This document shows, piece after piece, positions 17,010-26,077 of a stretch of DNA of 64,000 nucleotides. The stretch is from Actinomadura terrae. GTDB taxonomy: Bacteria > Actinomycetota > Actinomycetes > Streptosporangiales > Streptosporangiaceae. Where the stretch lies: assembly GCF_022751215.1 (NCBI RefSeq), contig NZ_JAICDG010000003.1, positions 372,001 to 436,000 of the forward strand, in the 5' to 3' direction. The notes beneath the pieces were generated by a model. The model ran no database searches. It had not been told where the DNA came from and was given only the letters and a program-made list of their open reading frames with translations. Within the stretch, counting starts at the first letter, position 1. The number at the start of each line of letters is the position of its first letter. Made by a program: the position numbers and the translations under genes.

Positions 17010-18014
17010 TCAGCCGCTGCGGATCGCGCGCAGCGACTCGGTCAGCGACCCCATGGTCGCGAACACGGCGGTCGGCTCGTAGCCGCAGTGCGCCATGCAG
17101 TTGGAGCAGCGGTCGTCGCGTCCCCGGCCGTAGGCGCCCCAGTTGGTCGTCTTCACGAGCTCCTCGTAGGTGTCGGCGTAGCCGTCGTCCATCAGGTAGC
17201 AGGGACGCTGCCAGCCCTTCAGCGAGTAGGACGGGATCGCCCACGCCGTGCACGGGAAGTCGGCCCTGCCCTCCAGGAAGTCCAGGAACAGCGGCGAGTG
17301 GTTGAAGCGCCAGCGGCGGCGCCGCCCGTCCGCGAACACCTTCCGGAACAGCTCCCGCGTCTCCTGGACGCCGAGGAAGTGCTCCTGGTCGGGCGCCTTC
17401 TCGTAGGCGTAGGCGGGCGAGATCATCATCTGGTCGACGCGCAGGTCGTCGTTGAGGTAGTCGAGGACGTCGATGACGGTCTGCGGGGTGTCGGTGTTGA
17501 ACACGGTCGTGTTCGTCGTGACCCGGAACCCGCGCTCGCGGCACATCCGGATTGCCTCCACGACCTGGTCGAACACGCCCTCCTTGCAGACGGACGCGTC
17601 GTGCCGCTCGCGCAGCCCGTCGACGTGCACCGCCCACGCGAAGAACCGGGACGGCTCGAACTGGTCGATCTTCTTCGGGATCAGCGCCGCGTTCGTGCAC
17701 AGGAACACGTACCGCTTCATCGCGACCAGCTCGGCGACCATCTCGCCGATCCCCGGGTGCATCAGCGGCTCGCCGCCCGCGATCGACACCATCGGCGCGC
17801 CGCTCTCGCGCACCGCCGCGACCGCCTGCTCGACCGGCATCCGCTGCTTCAGCAGGCTCGCCGGATGCTGGATCTTCCCGCAGCCCGCGCACGCCAGGTT
17901 GCACGCGTACAGCGGCTCCAGCTCGACCAGCAGCGGGAACTTCGAGCGGCGGGCGAGCCGGTTGCGCAGGATGTAGCCGCCCACCCGCAGGCTCTGGCGT
18001 AGTGGCATGCCCAT
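17010..18014 (-). CDS. hpnH: Adenosyl-hopene transferase HpnH (radical SAM)
   Basis: 334 aa. It joins the 5'-deoxyadenosyl radical of SAM to diploptene, the first step of the C35 hopanoid side chain. The radical-SAM cluster motif CNLACAGCG (Cys 38, 42, 45) is followed by the SAM-binding VSIAGGEPLMHPGIGE, then a C-terminal Cys-rich SNCMAHCGYEP. Length matches the family. The ATG directly abuts the TAA of shc; the SD GGGAGG lies inside the end of shc, so it is the last gene of the hopanoid operon. The next step, nucleoside phosphorylase HpnG, is not in the window. Confidence 0.95.
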   Translation of the reverse strand: MGMPLRQSLRVGGYILRNRLARRSKFPLLVELEPLYACNLACAGCGKIQHPASLLKQRMPVEQAVAAVRESGAPMVSIAGGEPLMHPGIGEMVAELVAMKRYVFLCTNAALIPKKIDQFEPSRFFAWAVHVDGLRERHDASVCKEGVFDQVVEAIRMCRERGFRVTTNTTVFNTDTPQTVIDVLDYLNDDLRVDQMMISPAYAYEKAPDQEHFLGVQETRELFRKVFADGRRRRWRFNHSPLFLDFLEGRADFPCTAWAIPSYSLKGWQRPCYLMDDGYADTYEELVKTTNWGAYGRGRDDRCSNCMAHCGYEPTAVFATMGSLTESLRAIRSG

Positions 18015-19892
18015 TTACGACGCGTCCTCCCTCAGGTAGCGGCCGAGGGCGCTCACCGGGAACACCAGCCGGTACAGGTGGTAGTTGATGTAGAAGTAGC
18101 CGGGGAACCCGGTGCCGGTGAAGTGCTCCTCGTCCCAGGTCCCGTCGGGGCGCTGCCGCTCGGTCAGCCAGCCGACGCCGCGCTCCACCGCCGGGCCGCG
18201 CTCACCGGCGGCCAGCAGCGCCAGCAGCGCCCACGCGGTCTGGGACGCGGTGGACGCGCCGCGTCCGATCCACGCCGGGTCGCGGTAGGAGCGCAGGTCC
18301 TCGCCCCAGCCGCCGTCGTCGCGCTGGTGCCGCTCCAGCCAGGCCACCGCCCGCCGGATCTCCGGCCGGTCGGGCCGGACGCCCGCCGCGACCAGCGCGG
18401 GCACGACGCCGCCGGTCCCGTAGACGTGGTTGGCGCCCCAGCGTCCGAACCAGGAGCCGTCCTGCTCCTGCGCCTTCAGCAGCCACTCCACCGCGCGCTT
18501 GCACAGCAGCGAGTCGCCCATGCCCTGCGCGCACAGCGCCTCCACGACGTGCGCGGTGACGTCGGCGGACGGCGGGTCGATCACCTCGCCGAAGTCGCAG
18601 AACGGGAGCCTGCGGCACAGCTCGCGGGTGTTGTCGGCGTCGAACGCGGCGAACCCGCCGTCGCGCGAGACCATCCCGGCCATCCAGCGCAGGCCCCGCT
18701 CGATCGCCGGGCCCGCGCCCGGGTGCGCGACGCGGCCGAGCGCCAGCACGACCTCGGCGGTGTCGTCGACGTCGGGGTAGTAGTCGTTGTCGAACTCGAA
18801 CGACCAGCCCCCGGGCGGCAGCCCCGGGCGGCGCACCTGCCAGTCGCCGGGGCCCTTCACCTCCTCGCCGAGCACCCAGTCGGCGGCCCGCTCCAGCGCC
18901 GGGTGCCCGGGGGGCAGGCCCGCGTCGGCGAGCGCGGTCATCGCGAGCACGGTGTCCCAGACGGGGGACTGGCACGCCTCCATGCGCCGCCCCGATCCGT
19001 CCCGGATCGTGAAGCGCTCCAGGCCGTGCAGGCCACGCTGCATGACCGGGTGGTCGACGTCGTGGCCGAGCAGGTTCAGCGCGATCAGCGAGTACACCCA
19101 CGGCGGCTGGATGCCGCCCCACGACCCGTCCGGCTCCTGCCGCGCGATGATCCACTCACCGGCGCGGCGCAGCGCGGCCCGCCGCACCGCCTTCAGCGGG
19201 CGCCGCTGGTAGACGCGCAGCGCCCGGTCGAGCGCGTGGAGCGCCTCCTCCCATCCCCCCTCCCGCCGCCGCGGCACGGCCTGCCCGTGCAGCTCGGCGA
19301 TGCCGAACGGCAGCGGCCGGACGGGACGCAGCGCCGCCACCACGGTCAGCGGCACGATCGTCTGCCGCGCCCAGCACCCGAAGTCGTAGACGTTCAGCGG
19401 GAACCACGACGGCAGGTAGATCATCTCCGGCGGCACGACGGGCAGCGCGTCCCACGGCCAGCGCCCGAACAGCGCCAGCCAGAAGCGGGTGAACACGCGC
19501 GTCGCCGGGAGGCCGCCCGCGTCGCGCACGTAGGCGGCGGCGCGGCGCATGTGGCCGGCGTCCGGCGGGTCCCCGGCGAGCCGCAGCGCGACGTACGCCT
19601 CGACTGTCGTGGACAGGTCGGGCGGGCCGCCGAAGAAGTTCGCCCACGTGCCGTCTTCGCGCTGCTGGGAGCGGATCCAGCGGGCCGCCTCCCGCGTCTC
19701 GTCCTCGTCGCGGACGCCGAGGAACTCGCGCAGCAGCAGGTCCTCGGCGTCCATGGTCACGTTCGTCTGGAGCTCGCCCTTCCACCAGCCCTCGGGGGAC
19801 TGGAGGCCGAGCAGGTGCTCGCGCGCCGCGTCCAGCGCCTTCCGCGCCGCCTCCCTGGTGGACGGCGCCGCGGGTTCGGCTGTCGTGGTCAT
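18015..19892 (-). CDS. shc: Squalene-hopene cyclase
   Basis: 625 aa. It cyclises squalene to hopene/hopanol at the cytoplasmic membrane. The catalytic acid motif DVDDTAE is at residues 374-380, and multiple QW repeats are visible (QREDGTWANF, QEPDGSWGG, QEQDGSWFGRWG, QRDDGGWGED, QRPDGTWDEEHF). Other family landmarks are LPSWFPLNVYDFGCWARQT and the C-terminal GTGFPGYFYINYHLYRLVFP. Its ATG overlaps the stop of the prenyl synthase gene by one base (TGATG). Length fits the bacterial family (about 620-680). Confidence 0.97.
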   Translation of the reverse strand: MTTTAEPAAPSTREAARKALDAAREHLLGLQSPEGWWKGELQTNVTMDAEDLLLREFLGVRDEDETREAARWIRSQQREDGTWANFFGGPPDLSTTVEAYVALRLAGDPPDAGHMRRAAAYVRDAGGLPATRVFTRFWLALFGRWPWDALPVVPPEMIYLPSWFPLNVYDFGCWARQTIVPLTVVAALRPVRPLPFGIAELHGQAVPRRREGGWEEALHALDRALRVYQRRPLKAVRRAALRRAGEWIIARQEPDGSWGGIQPPWVYSLIALNLLGHDVDHPVMQRGLHGLERFTIRDGSGRRMEACQSPVWDTVLAMTALADAGLPPGHPALERAADWVLGEEVKGPGDWQVRRPGLPPGGWSFEFDNDYYPDVDDTAEVVLALGRVAHPGAGPAIERGLRWMAGMVSRDGGFAAFDADNTRELCRRLPFCDFGEVIDPPSADVTAHVVEALCAQGMGDSLLCKRAVEWLLKAQEQDGSWFGRWGANHVYGTGGVVPALVAAGVRPDRPEIRRAVAWLERHQRDDGGWGEDLRSYRDPAWIGRGASTASQTAWALLALLAAGERGPAVERGVGWLTERQRPDGTWDEEHFTGTGFPGYFYINYHLYRLVFPVSALGRYLREDAS

Positions 19893-20905
19893 CAGTGGTC
19901 CCGGTGGGTGACGAAGTCGGCGACGCGCAGGAACTCGGTGCGGACGGGGGTGGGCACTCCCGCGCCGGTGAGCTGCTCCCCGGCACGTTCCACCCGGCGT
20001 GCGGCCTCGGCCCGCGCCCACGCCCGCCCGCCCGCGAGGTCGACGAGCCGCGCCGCCTCGGCCAGCTCGTCCTCGCCCGGCGGTTCCGGGCGTGCGTACA
20101 GCTCGGCCAGCTCCGCGGACGCGGCCGTGCCGGAGTTCAGCGCCGCCACCACCGGCAGCGACATCTTGCGGGACCGCAGGTCCGACAGCGCGGGCTTGCC
20201 GGTCGCCGCCGGGTCGCCCCAGATGCCGAGCAGGTCGTCGACGAGCTGGAACGCGACGCCGAGGTCGGCGCCGAACCCCTCCAGCGCGGTCGCGAGGCGC
20301 TCGGGCGCCCCGTCGAGCACGGCGCCGATCGAGCACGAGCAGGCCAGCAGCGCGGCGGTCTTCCCGGCCGCCATCGCCTGGCACTCCTCCAACGTGATCT
20401 TGTGGCGGGTCTCGAAGCTCAGGTCGAGGGACTGGCCCGCGATGAGGTGGCGGGTGGCGACGGCCAGCGACCGCGCGGCCCGCGCCGACCCCTGCCCCGG
20501 CGCCTCCAGCAGCACCTCCCCGGCGAGCGCGAGCAGCGCGTCGCCGGCCAGGATCGCGGCGGGCTCGCCGTAGACGGCCCACGCCGCCGGACGGTGCCGC
20601 CGCGTCCGGTCGCCGTCCATGATGTCGTCGTGCAGGAGCGAGAACGCGTGCGTCAACTCGACCGCGACCGCGCCCGGCAGCGCGCTCTCCGGCGGCGCGC
20701 CGGCCGCGCGGGCCGACAACAGGGCCAGCGCGGGACGCAGCGCCTTCCCGGCGGGCTCCTTGCGCGGCCGCCCCTCCGCGTCGGCCCAGCCGAGATGGTA
20801 GGCCGCCACCCGGTAGGTGTGCGGGTCGAGCCGCCCGACCGCGGCGCGCAGCGCCCCGTCGACCAGCTCGCGGACATCGGTCATCGAGACCGGAACGGTC
20901 GTCAC
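19892..20905 (-). CDS. Polyprenyl diphosphate synthase of the hopanoid operon
   Basis: 337 aa starting at a GTG that overlaps the hpnE stop (GTGA); an ATG at 20884 is an alternative. It should condense IPP with allylic diphosphates, probably giving farnesyl diphosphate for the squalene enzymes in the same operon. The first Asp-rich motif is LLHDDIMDGD, and the second is the shortened FQLVDDLLGIWGD; GKALRPALALLSA and the basic RTRRHRPA match the family. The chain-length cannot be read with certainty. Its stop overlaps the shc start. Confidence 0.9.
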   Translation of the reverse strand: MTTVPVSMTDVRELVDGALRAAVGRLDPHTYRVAAYHLGWADAEGRPRKEPAGKALRPALALLSARAAGAPPESALPGAVAVELTHAFSLLHDDIMDGDRTRRHRPAAWAVYGEPAAILAGDALLALAGEVLLEAPGQGSARAARSLAVATRHLIAGQSLDLSFETRHKITLEECQAMAAGKTAALLACSCSIGAVLDGAPERLATALEGFGADLGVAFQLVDDLLGIWGDPAATGKPALSDLRSRKMSLPVVAALNSGTAASAELAELYARPEPPGEDELAEAARLVDLAGGRAWARAEAARRVERAGEQLTGAGVPTPVRTEFLRVADFVTHRDH

Positions 20906-22224
20906 CGGCCCCTCACCCCCTCCAGGTGGCGGCGGACCAGGCGTGCGGCGGTCAGGCCGCTGCGCACTGCTCCCTCCATCGTGTCTGGCCAGCCCGTGTC
21001 GGTCCACGCGCCGGCGAGGAACAGCCCCGGCGCCCGCGTCGCCGCGCCGGGACGCGCCGCGCCGCTGCCGGGACGCTGGCGGAACGTCGCGCGCCGCTCC
21101 CGCGTGACGAAGAAGTCGCCGACGGACGCGTGCCGCGCCGCGGGCAGCAGCCGCCGCAGCTCACGCGTGAACCTCTCCCGCAGCTGTGCCGTCGGGACGT
21201 CGATCCAGCGGTCGGCCGCCGACAGCGACACGGCCAGGTACTGCCCGTCGCCGCGCAGGCCGCTCACCTCCGTCCGGTCGAACACCCACTGGACGGGCGA
21301 GCCGACCGCCGCCACGAAAGGCAGCCCCAGCACCGGCCGGTCGTAGACGACGTGCACGTTGACGATCGGGCTCGCGCCCAGCTCCGGCCAGCGCAGCGGG
21401 ACGGGCAGCGCCTCGGCGGGCAGCAGCCGCGCCGCCACGTCGTGCGGGACGGCCATGACCACCGCGTCCGCCGCGACCGGCGCCCCGTCCACGATCACCT
21501 TCGGGTCGGCGGTGACCGCCTCCACCTTCGCCTTCAGCAGGACGGTGCCGCCCGCCTCCTCGATCCGCGCGAGCGCGGGAGCGCCGTGCAGCTCCGCCAG
21601 CGGGACGGACGGGACGCCGATGTCGGCCGCGTCCGCCCGCCCGAACAGCGCCCGGCGGCACACCATCGCCGACAGGCCGAGCGCCGCTTCGTCCACCTCG
21701 GCGTTCAGTGCCGCCGTGACGAACAGCCCCCACAGCGCCTCGCGCGCCCACGGCCGCTGGCCCCGTTCCGCCAGCCACGAGCCCGCCGCCACCCCGTCCA
21801 GGACGGGGTCGCCGGGGTCGAGGCTCTGGATCTTCGCCGCCGCCCACACCGCCCTCAGCCGTTCGGCCGGGGACAGCGGCGCGTACCGGGCCAGGGCGGG
21901 CAGCAGGTGCAGCGGGCTCGGCAGCGGCGCCCGCCTCAGCCGCGCGGGCGCCTCGCCGGGCCGCAGCACCGTCACGTCGAACCGGGCTTGGATGTTCATG
22001 AGGTGGTCGGTGCGCAGGCGCCGCAGCAGCCCCTGGTAGGCGGTGCAGCAGCGCAGCGCGACATGCTGGCCGTTGTCGACGCTCAGCTCCCCGCGCCCGA
22101 ACGAGTGCGTGGCGCCGCCCAGCCAGGGGCGCGCCTCCACCAGCGTGACGTCCATCCCCGACTCCTGGAGCGCCAGCGCCGCGCTGATCCCCGCGAGGCC
22201 GCCGCCGACGACGACGACGCTCAC
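20902..22224 (-). CDS. hpnE: Hydroxysqualene dehydroxylase HpnE
   Basis: 440 aa, FAD amine-oxidase fold. It removes the hydroxyl of hydroxysqualene to give squalene in the HpnCDE route. The N-terminal dinucleotide-binding motif VVVVGGGLAGISAALAL is at the very start, then a conserved ATHSFGRGELSVDNGQH. The C-terminal FAD motif is GLFLAGAWTDTGWPDTMEGAVRSG. The GTG start overlaps the hpnD stop (GTGA). Gene order hpnC-hpnD-hpnE supports this rather than a phytoene desaturase. Confidence 0.94.
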   Translation of the reverse strand: MSVVVVGGGLAGISAALALQESGMDVTLVEARPWLGGATHSFGRGELSVDNGQHVALRCCTAYQGLLRRLRTDHLMNIQARFDVTVLRPGEAPARLRRAPLPSPLHLLPALARYAPLSPAERLRAVWAAAKIQSLDPGDPVLDGVAAGSWLAERGQRPWAREALWGLFVTAALNAEVDEAALGLSAMVCRRALFGRADAADIGVPSVPLAELHGAPALARIEEAGGTVLLKAKVEAVTADPKVIVDGAPVAADAVVMAVPHDVAARLLPAEALPVPLRWPELGASPIVNVHVVYDRPVLGLPFVAAVGSPVQWVFDRTEVSGLRGDGQYLAVSLSAADRWIDVPTAQLRERFTRELRRLLPAARHASVGDFFVTRERRATFRQRPGSGAARPGAATRAPGLFLAGAWTDTGWPDTMEGAVRSGLTAARLVRRHLEGVRGR

Positions 22225-23138
22225 TTCTCCACCCCGGTCAGCGCGCGGGCGGCCACGACGGCCTTCTGCCAGGTCGGCAGCGACACCCGCGAGTTCAGCG
22301 CGACCGCCGGGCTCGCCGCGATGCGCTCCAGCAGCCGCCGGTAGATGCCCGCCATCGCCGCCGTGCACGCCGCCGAGCGCCGGTCCAGCAGCGGCAGCAG
22401 CCGGAGGCCCTCGGCGTACCAGGCCCGCGCCCGCTCCGCCTGGAACGCCACGAGGTCGTGCAGCCGGGACGCCGGGTCGACGAACTCGCCCGACCCGTCC
22501 AGCTCCAGCGTGCACCCGAACCGGTCGAGGTCCTCGAGGGGCAGGTACACCCGGCCCGCCAGCCGGTCCTCCCGCACGTCCCGCAGGATGTTCGTGAGCT
22601 GGAACGCGACCCCGAGCGAGTCCGCCAGCCCCTCCGCGCGCTGCCGCCCGTCGTACCCGAACACGCCCAGCGACAGCCGCCCCACCGTCCCCGCGACCTG
22701 CTGGCAGTACCGCAGCAGGTCGTCGAACGTCTCGTACGCGGCGCCGCGCACGTCGCTCTCGCAGCCGTCGATCAGCTCCGCGAACGCGTCCAGCGGGATC
22801 GGGTACCGGCCCGCCGCGTCCGCCAGGGCCGTCAGCACCGGGTGCCCCTCCAGCGCCCGCGAGTCGGCCCGCCGCCAGAGCACCTCCTGGACCGTTTCGA
22901 GCCGGCCGCGCGCCCGGTCCAGCAGATCCATCCGGACGCACGCGGGCTCCGGGCCGTCCCCGATGTCGTCCACGCCCCGCGCGAACGCGTAGATCGCGCT
23001 CATCGCGCGGCGCTTCGGGGTCGGCATCAACCGGATCCCGTAGCCGAAGTTGCGGGCCTCCTCCCGGACCACCCGCTCGCAGTGCCGATACGCCTCCACG
23101 ACCCACTCGGGCCGCTCGCACGTCTCCGAAACCGTCAT
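22221..23138 (-). CDS. hpnD: Presqualene diphosphate synthase HpnD
   Basis: 305 aa of the squalene/phytoene synthase family. It condenses two farnesyl diphosphates to presqualene diphosphate. Visible motifs: YAFARGVDDIGDG (first Asp-rich region) and the second, GVAFQLTNILRDVREDRLAGRVYLP. Its ATG overlaps the hpnC stop (ATGA) and its stop overlaps the hpnE GTG. The more complete second Asp motif distinguishes it from hpnC. Confidence 0.94.
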   Translation of the reverse strand: MTVSETCERPEWVVEAYRHCERVVREEARNFGYGIRLMPTPKRRAMSAIYAFARGVDDIGDGPEPACVRMDLLDRARGRLETVQEVLWRRADSRALEGHPVLTALADAAGRYPIPLDAFAELIDGCESDVRGAAYETFDDLLRYCQQVAGTVGRLSLGVFGYDGRQRAEGLADSLGVAFQLTNILRDVREDRLAGRVYLPLEDLDRFGCTLELDGSGEFVDPASRLHDLVAFQAERARAWYAEGLRLLPLLDRRSAACTAAMAGIYRRLLERIAASPAVALNSRVSLPTWQKAVVAARALTGVEK

Positions 23139-24001
23139 CGCTCACCCTCTCCGAGAGTGGAAACCCAGTTGGCGAGGAGCACGGGCGCGCGCGGGCGCGG
23201 CGTCCGCGCCAGCACGTCGTAGCGGCCGCGCACGAGGGCGGCCAGCGCCGCGCGCCCCCCGGCGACATAGCCCGCCACCGCGACCCGGGCCCACCCGCGC
23301 AGCCCCGCCATGAGCGGCGCGGACCCGCGGTCGAGCAGGTCCCGCGCCCGGCCGGCCTCCAGCGCCAGCACCCCGCGCAGCCGCGTCGGCGTCACCGCCC
23401 GGGACAGGTCGTCCTCGGCGCAGCCGAACCGCCGCAGGTCCTCGCCGGGCAGGTAGATCCGCCCGGCTCTGAAGTCCTCGCCGACGTCCTGGCAGTGCTC
23501 GATCACCTGCAACGCGGTGCAGACCCGGTCGGACGCCTCCTCCAGCCCCCGCCCCTGGGCGCCGAACACGTGCAGCACGATCCGTCCCACCGGATTGGCC
23601 GACAGCACGCAGTACCGCACCAGTTCGTCGAACGAGGCGTACCGGGTCACGACCTGGTCCTGGCGGTTCGCCTGGACCAGCCGCCGGAAAGGCTCCGCCG
23701 GAATTCTCCGCGCGTGGACGGTATCCGCCAGTCGCCTTAACTGCGGAAGAACCGGAGCCCGCCCTTTGTAGAGGAGGTCCAGGTCCGCGTCCACCGAATC
23801 GAGCAGCGCCGCCCGCCACGCGCCCGGCGCCTCGTCGCCGATGTCGTCGACCAGGCGGGCGAAACCGTAGACCGCGCGCAGGTGGGCGCGGTGCCGCCTC
23901 GGCAGCAGCCGGGTCGCGACCGGGAAGTTCTCCCGTCGCGCGAGCCCGTCGAGACCGCGCTCGTGCTCCCGCGCGCTCCAGGGTGATTCAGTGGTCACCA
24001 C
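23135..24001 (-). CDS. hpnC: Hydroxysqualene synthase HpnC (first gene of hopanoid operon)
   Basis: 288 aa, squalene/phytoene synthase family. It converts presqualene diphosphate to hydroxysqualene. Motifs: ENFPVATRLLPRRHRAHLRAVYGFARLVDDIGDE and, near the middle, QVIEHCQDVGEDFRAGRIYLP. The start MVTTESPWSAREHERG is a GTG; the region upstream has a hairpin that ends the preceding transcript. It heads a six-gene operon with overlaps of 1-4 bases up to shc and direct stop-start abutment at hpnH. Confidence 0.93.
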   Translation of the reverse strand: MVTTESPWSAREHERGLDGLARRENFPVATRLLPRRHRAHLRAVYGFARLVDDIGDEAPGAWRAALLDSVDADLDLLYKGRAPVLPQLRRLADTVHARRIPAEPFRRLVQANRQDQVVTRYASFDELVRYCVLSANPVGRIVLHVFGAQGRGLEEASDRVCTALQVIEHCQDVGEDFRAGRIYLPGEDLRRFGCAEDDLSRAVTPTRLRGVLALEAGRARDLLDRGSAPLMAGLRGWARVAVAGYVAGGRAALAALVRGRYDVLARTPRPRAPVLLANWVSTLGEGER

Positions 24002-24089
24002 TAGGGGATTCGCCGGTGCGGCACCAGAAAAACTCTGATCAAGGTATGGAGTTATTGAACCGCCGTGCGTTTCCGCGGGTTTCCGAGGC

Positions 24090-24120
24090 CGAAAGGGCGC
24101 GACAGAAAAGTCGCCTTTCG
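24090..24120 (-). terminator. Hairpin between the kinase gene and hpnC
   Basis: The sequence CGAAAGG (24090-24096) pairs with CCTTTCG (24114-24120), and the inner CGAC (24100-24103) with GTCG (24110-24113), around a 6-base AGAAAA loop. It lies 42 bases past the stop of the streptomycin-kinase-like gene and 89 bases before hpnC, so it probably ends the former transcript. Confidence 0.6.
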
Positions 24121-24161
24121 TGGCAATTAGCTGGCTATCGGACGTGCCTCGGGGCGGCCCG

Positions 24162-25094
24162 TCATGGCAGCCGGTTCACCAGACTGAGGGCGACGTCCAG
24201 CGCGCGGCTGCCCAGCGTCCCGTCGCCCTGCGCCCTCCACACCTCCGACAGGACGGCCATCACGAAGGCCCACGCGACGACCCGCTCCACCGGCATGGCG
24301 AGCCCGTCGGCGACCTGCTCGATCCGCGCGGGCACCAGGTCGACCAGCCTCTCGTCCCGGTCGTCGGGGTCGGGGTTGTAGAACAGCGCGCCCGCCTCGA
24401 AACCGGGGTCGCCCACGACGCCGTGCGGGTCGATCGCCAGCCACGGCTCGCGCTCCGCGCTCAGGATGTTGTCGTGGTGCAGGTCCCCGTGCAGGACGAG
24501 CCGCTCGGGCGCGCTCGCGCACAGCTCGTCGAACAGCCGTCCGGCCCGCTCGACCAGGTGGCGGGGGAGCGGATCGTCGCCCGGGAAACGGCGCAGGTGG
24601 CCGGAGAACGACGCGCTCTCCTTCTCCAGGTCCGGGAGGACGCATCCGGGGGGCGGCGCGTGCCGGAGCCGCCGCGCCACGTCGACGAACACGGCGGTGG
24701 CCTCCTCGTCCTTCCCGGGGACGAGCTCGCTCAGCGTCACCCCCGGCTCGGCACGTTCCAACAGCAGCGCGCCCCTGGCGGGATCGTGTTCCAGCAGCCT
24801 GACCGCGCCCTCGCCGCCGTAGGTCTCCAGGGCCGCCGCCTCGACGGCCAGATGGCCCGGTCCGGGCGGGCCGAGCTTCAGGACCGCCTTCGTCCCGTCC
24901 TCCCGCCGGACGGGCGCGACCCAGTGGTAGCTCAACTCGTACCCGGCGGTCTCGACCTCCAGCCGCCACTCGCGGGCGATCTCCGAGACCAGCGCGGGCA
25001 GCCGCCCCAGCCAGCGGCGTCCGTCGTCCCCCCAGACCTCGACGGCGTTCTCGATCAGGACGGAGGGGAGCGGACTGGGAAGAATCGGCGACAT
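24162..25094 (-). CDS. Streptomycin 6-kinase / hydroxyurea-resistance-like phosphotransferase
   Basis: 310 aa from an ATG at 25094 (MSPILPSPLPSVLIENAVE). It belongs to the APH(6)/hydroxyurea-phosphotransferase family: KAVLKLGPP (ATP lysine region), the catalytic LVLHGDLHHDNILSA and the metal-binding LAIDPHGVVGDPGFEAGALFYNP. Members phosphorylate streptomycin or hydroxyurea; many chromosomal copies have unknown substrates. The upstream in-frame extension is GC-rich and lacks a ribosome-binding site. It is monocistronic, divergent from the RsbQ-like gene. Confidence 0.88.
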   Translation of the reverse strand: MSPILPSPLPSVLIENAVEVWGDDGRRWLGRLPALVSEIAREWRLEVETAGYELSYHWVAPVRREDGTKAVLKLGPPGPGHLAVEAAALETYGGEGAVRLLEHDPARGALLLERAEPGVTLSELVPGKDEEATAVFVDVARRLRHAPPPGCVLPDLEKESASFSGHLRRFPGDDPLPRHLVERAGRLFDELCASAPERLVLHGDLHHDNILSAEREPWLAIDPHGVVGDPGFEAGALFYNPDPDDRDERLVDLVPARIEQVADGLAMPVERVVAWAFVMAVLSEVWRAQGDGTLGSRALDVALSLVNRLP

Positions 25095-25258
25095 CCCCCA
25101 ACCCTGGCAGAGCGGGCGGTAGATCGCCGACGGGATGTGACAACCCCCTGGTCCCCTGAGCTCCCGGCGGCCGATCACCGCCGGACGCGTAGGGCGACGC
25201 CCGGATCGGGGACCGTCTCCTGGTCCGGGTGTCGGTGGTGGGGGGCGGGGGTGCGAGT

Positions 25259-26077
25259 ATGGGTGATATGGGGCTGGAGGTGGTGCGCCGCAACAACATC
25301 ACGGTCACCGGGCATGAGGATGGTCCGGTGGTGATGCTCGCGCACGGGTTCGGGTGCGATCAGAACCTATGGCGGCTGGTGGTCCCCGAACTGGCCGAGC
25401 GGTTCCGGGTGGTGCTGTTCGATCACGTGGGCGCGGGGCGTTCGGATCTGTCGGCGTGGGATCGCGACCGGTACGAGGGCCTGGACGGATACGCCGGGGA
25501 CGTGCTGGAGATCTGCCAGGAGTTGGAACTGACCGAGGTGACGTTCGTAGGGCACTCGGTGGCATCCATGATCGGTGTGCTGGCCGCGCTCCGCGAACCG
25601 GAGCGGTTCGCCGGGCTGGTGCTGCTGGTGCCCTCCCCGTGCTACATCGATGACGGCGACTACCGGGGCGGGTTCAGCCGGGACGACATCGCCGAGCTGC
25701 TGGACTCGCTGGACAGCAACTATCTGGGGTGGTCGGCGGCGATGGCTCCGGTGATCATGGGGAATCCCGAGCGTCCGGAGTTGGGCGAGGAACTGACCAA
25801 CAGCTTCTGCCGGACCGACCCGGTCATCGCCCGATCCTTCGCCCGGGCGACGTTCCTGTCCGATCACCGGGCGGATCTGCCGGGCGTCACCGTGCCGACC
25901 CTGGTGGTGGACTGCGTCCAGGATGCCATCGCGCCGCCTGAGGTCGGCCGGTACGTCACCGCGCAGATCCCCGGCAGCGCCCAGGTCACTCTGCCGGCTA
26001 CCGGCCACTGTCCCCAGTTGAGCGCGCCGGCGGCCACCGCCCACGCCATCGCGGACTTTGCCGGCAGACCGCGGTGA
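25259..26077 (+). CDS. RsbQ-like alpha/beta hydrolase
   Basis: 272 aa from the ATG at 25259 (a second ATG is at 25268). It is an alpha/beta hydrolase of the RsbQ/KAI2-D14 group: MLAHGFGCDQNLWRLV (oxyanion region), nucleophile in FVGHSVASMIG, acid in VDCVQDAIAP and catalytic His in PATGHCPQLSAP. RsbQ proteins activate the partner phosphatase RsbP under energy stress. The stop overlaps the start of a PAS-PP2C phosphatase gene (TGATG), the classical rsbQ-rsbP pair, which is the strongest support for this reading. The hydrolysed signal molecule is unknown. Confidence 0.9.
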   Translation: MGDMGLEVVRRNNITVTGHEDGPVVMLAHGFGCDQNLWRLVVPELAERFRVVLFDHVGAGRSDLSAWDRDRYEGLDGYAGDVLEICQELELTEVTFVGHSVASMIGVLAALREPERFAGLVLLVPSPCYIDDGDYRGGFSRDDIAELLDSLDSNYLGWSAAMAPVIMGNPERPELGEELTNSFCRTDPVIARSFARATFLSDHRADLPGVTVPTLVVDCVQDAIAPPEVGRYVTAQIPGSAQVTLPATGHCPQLSAPAATAHAIADFAGRPR

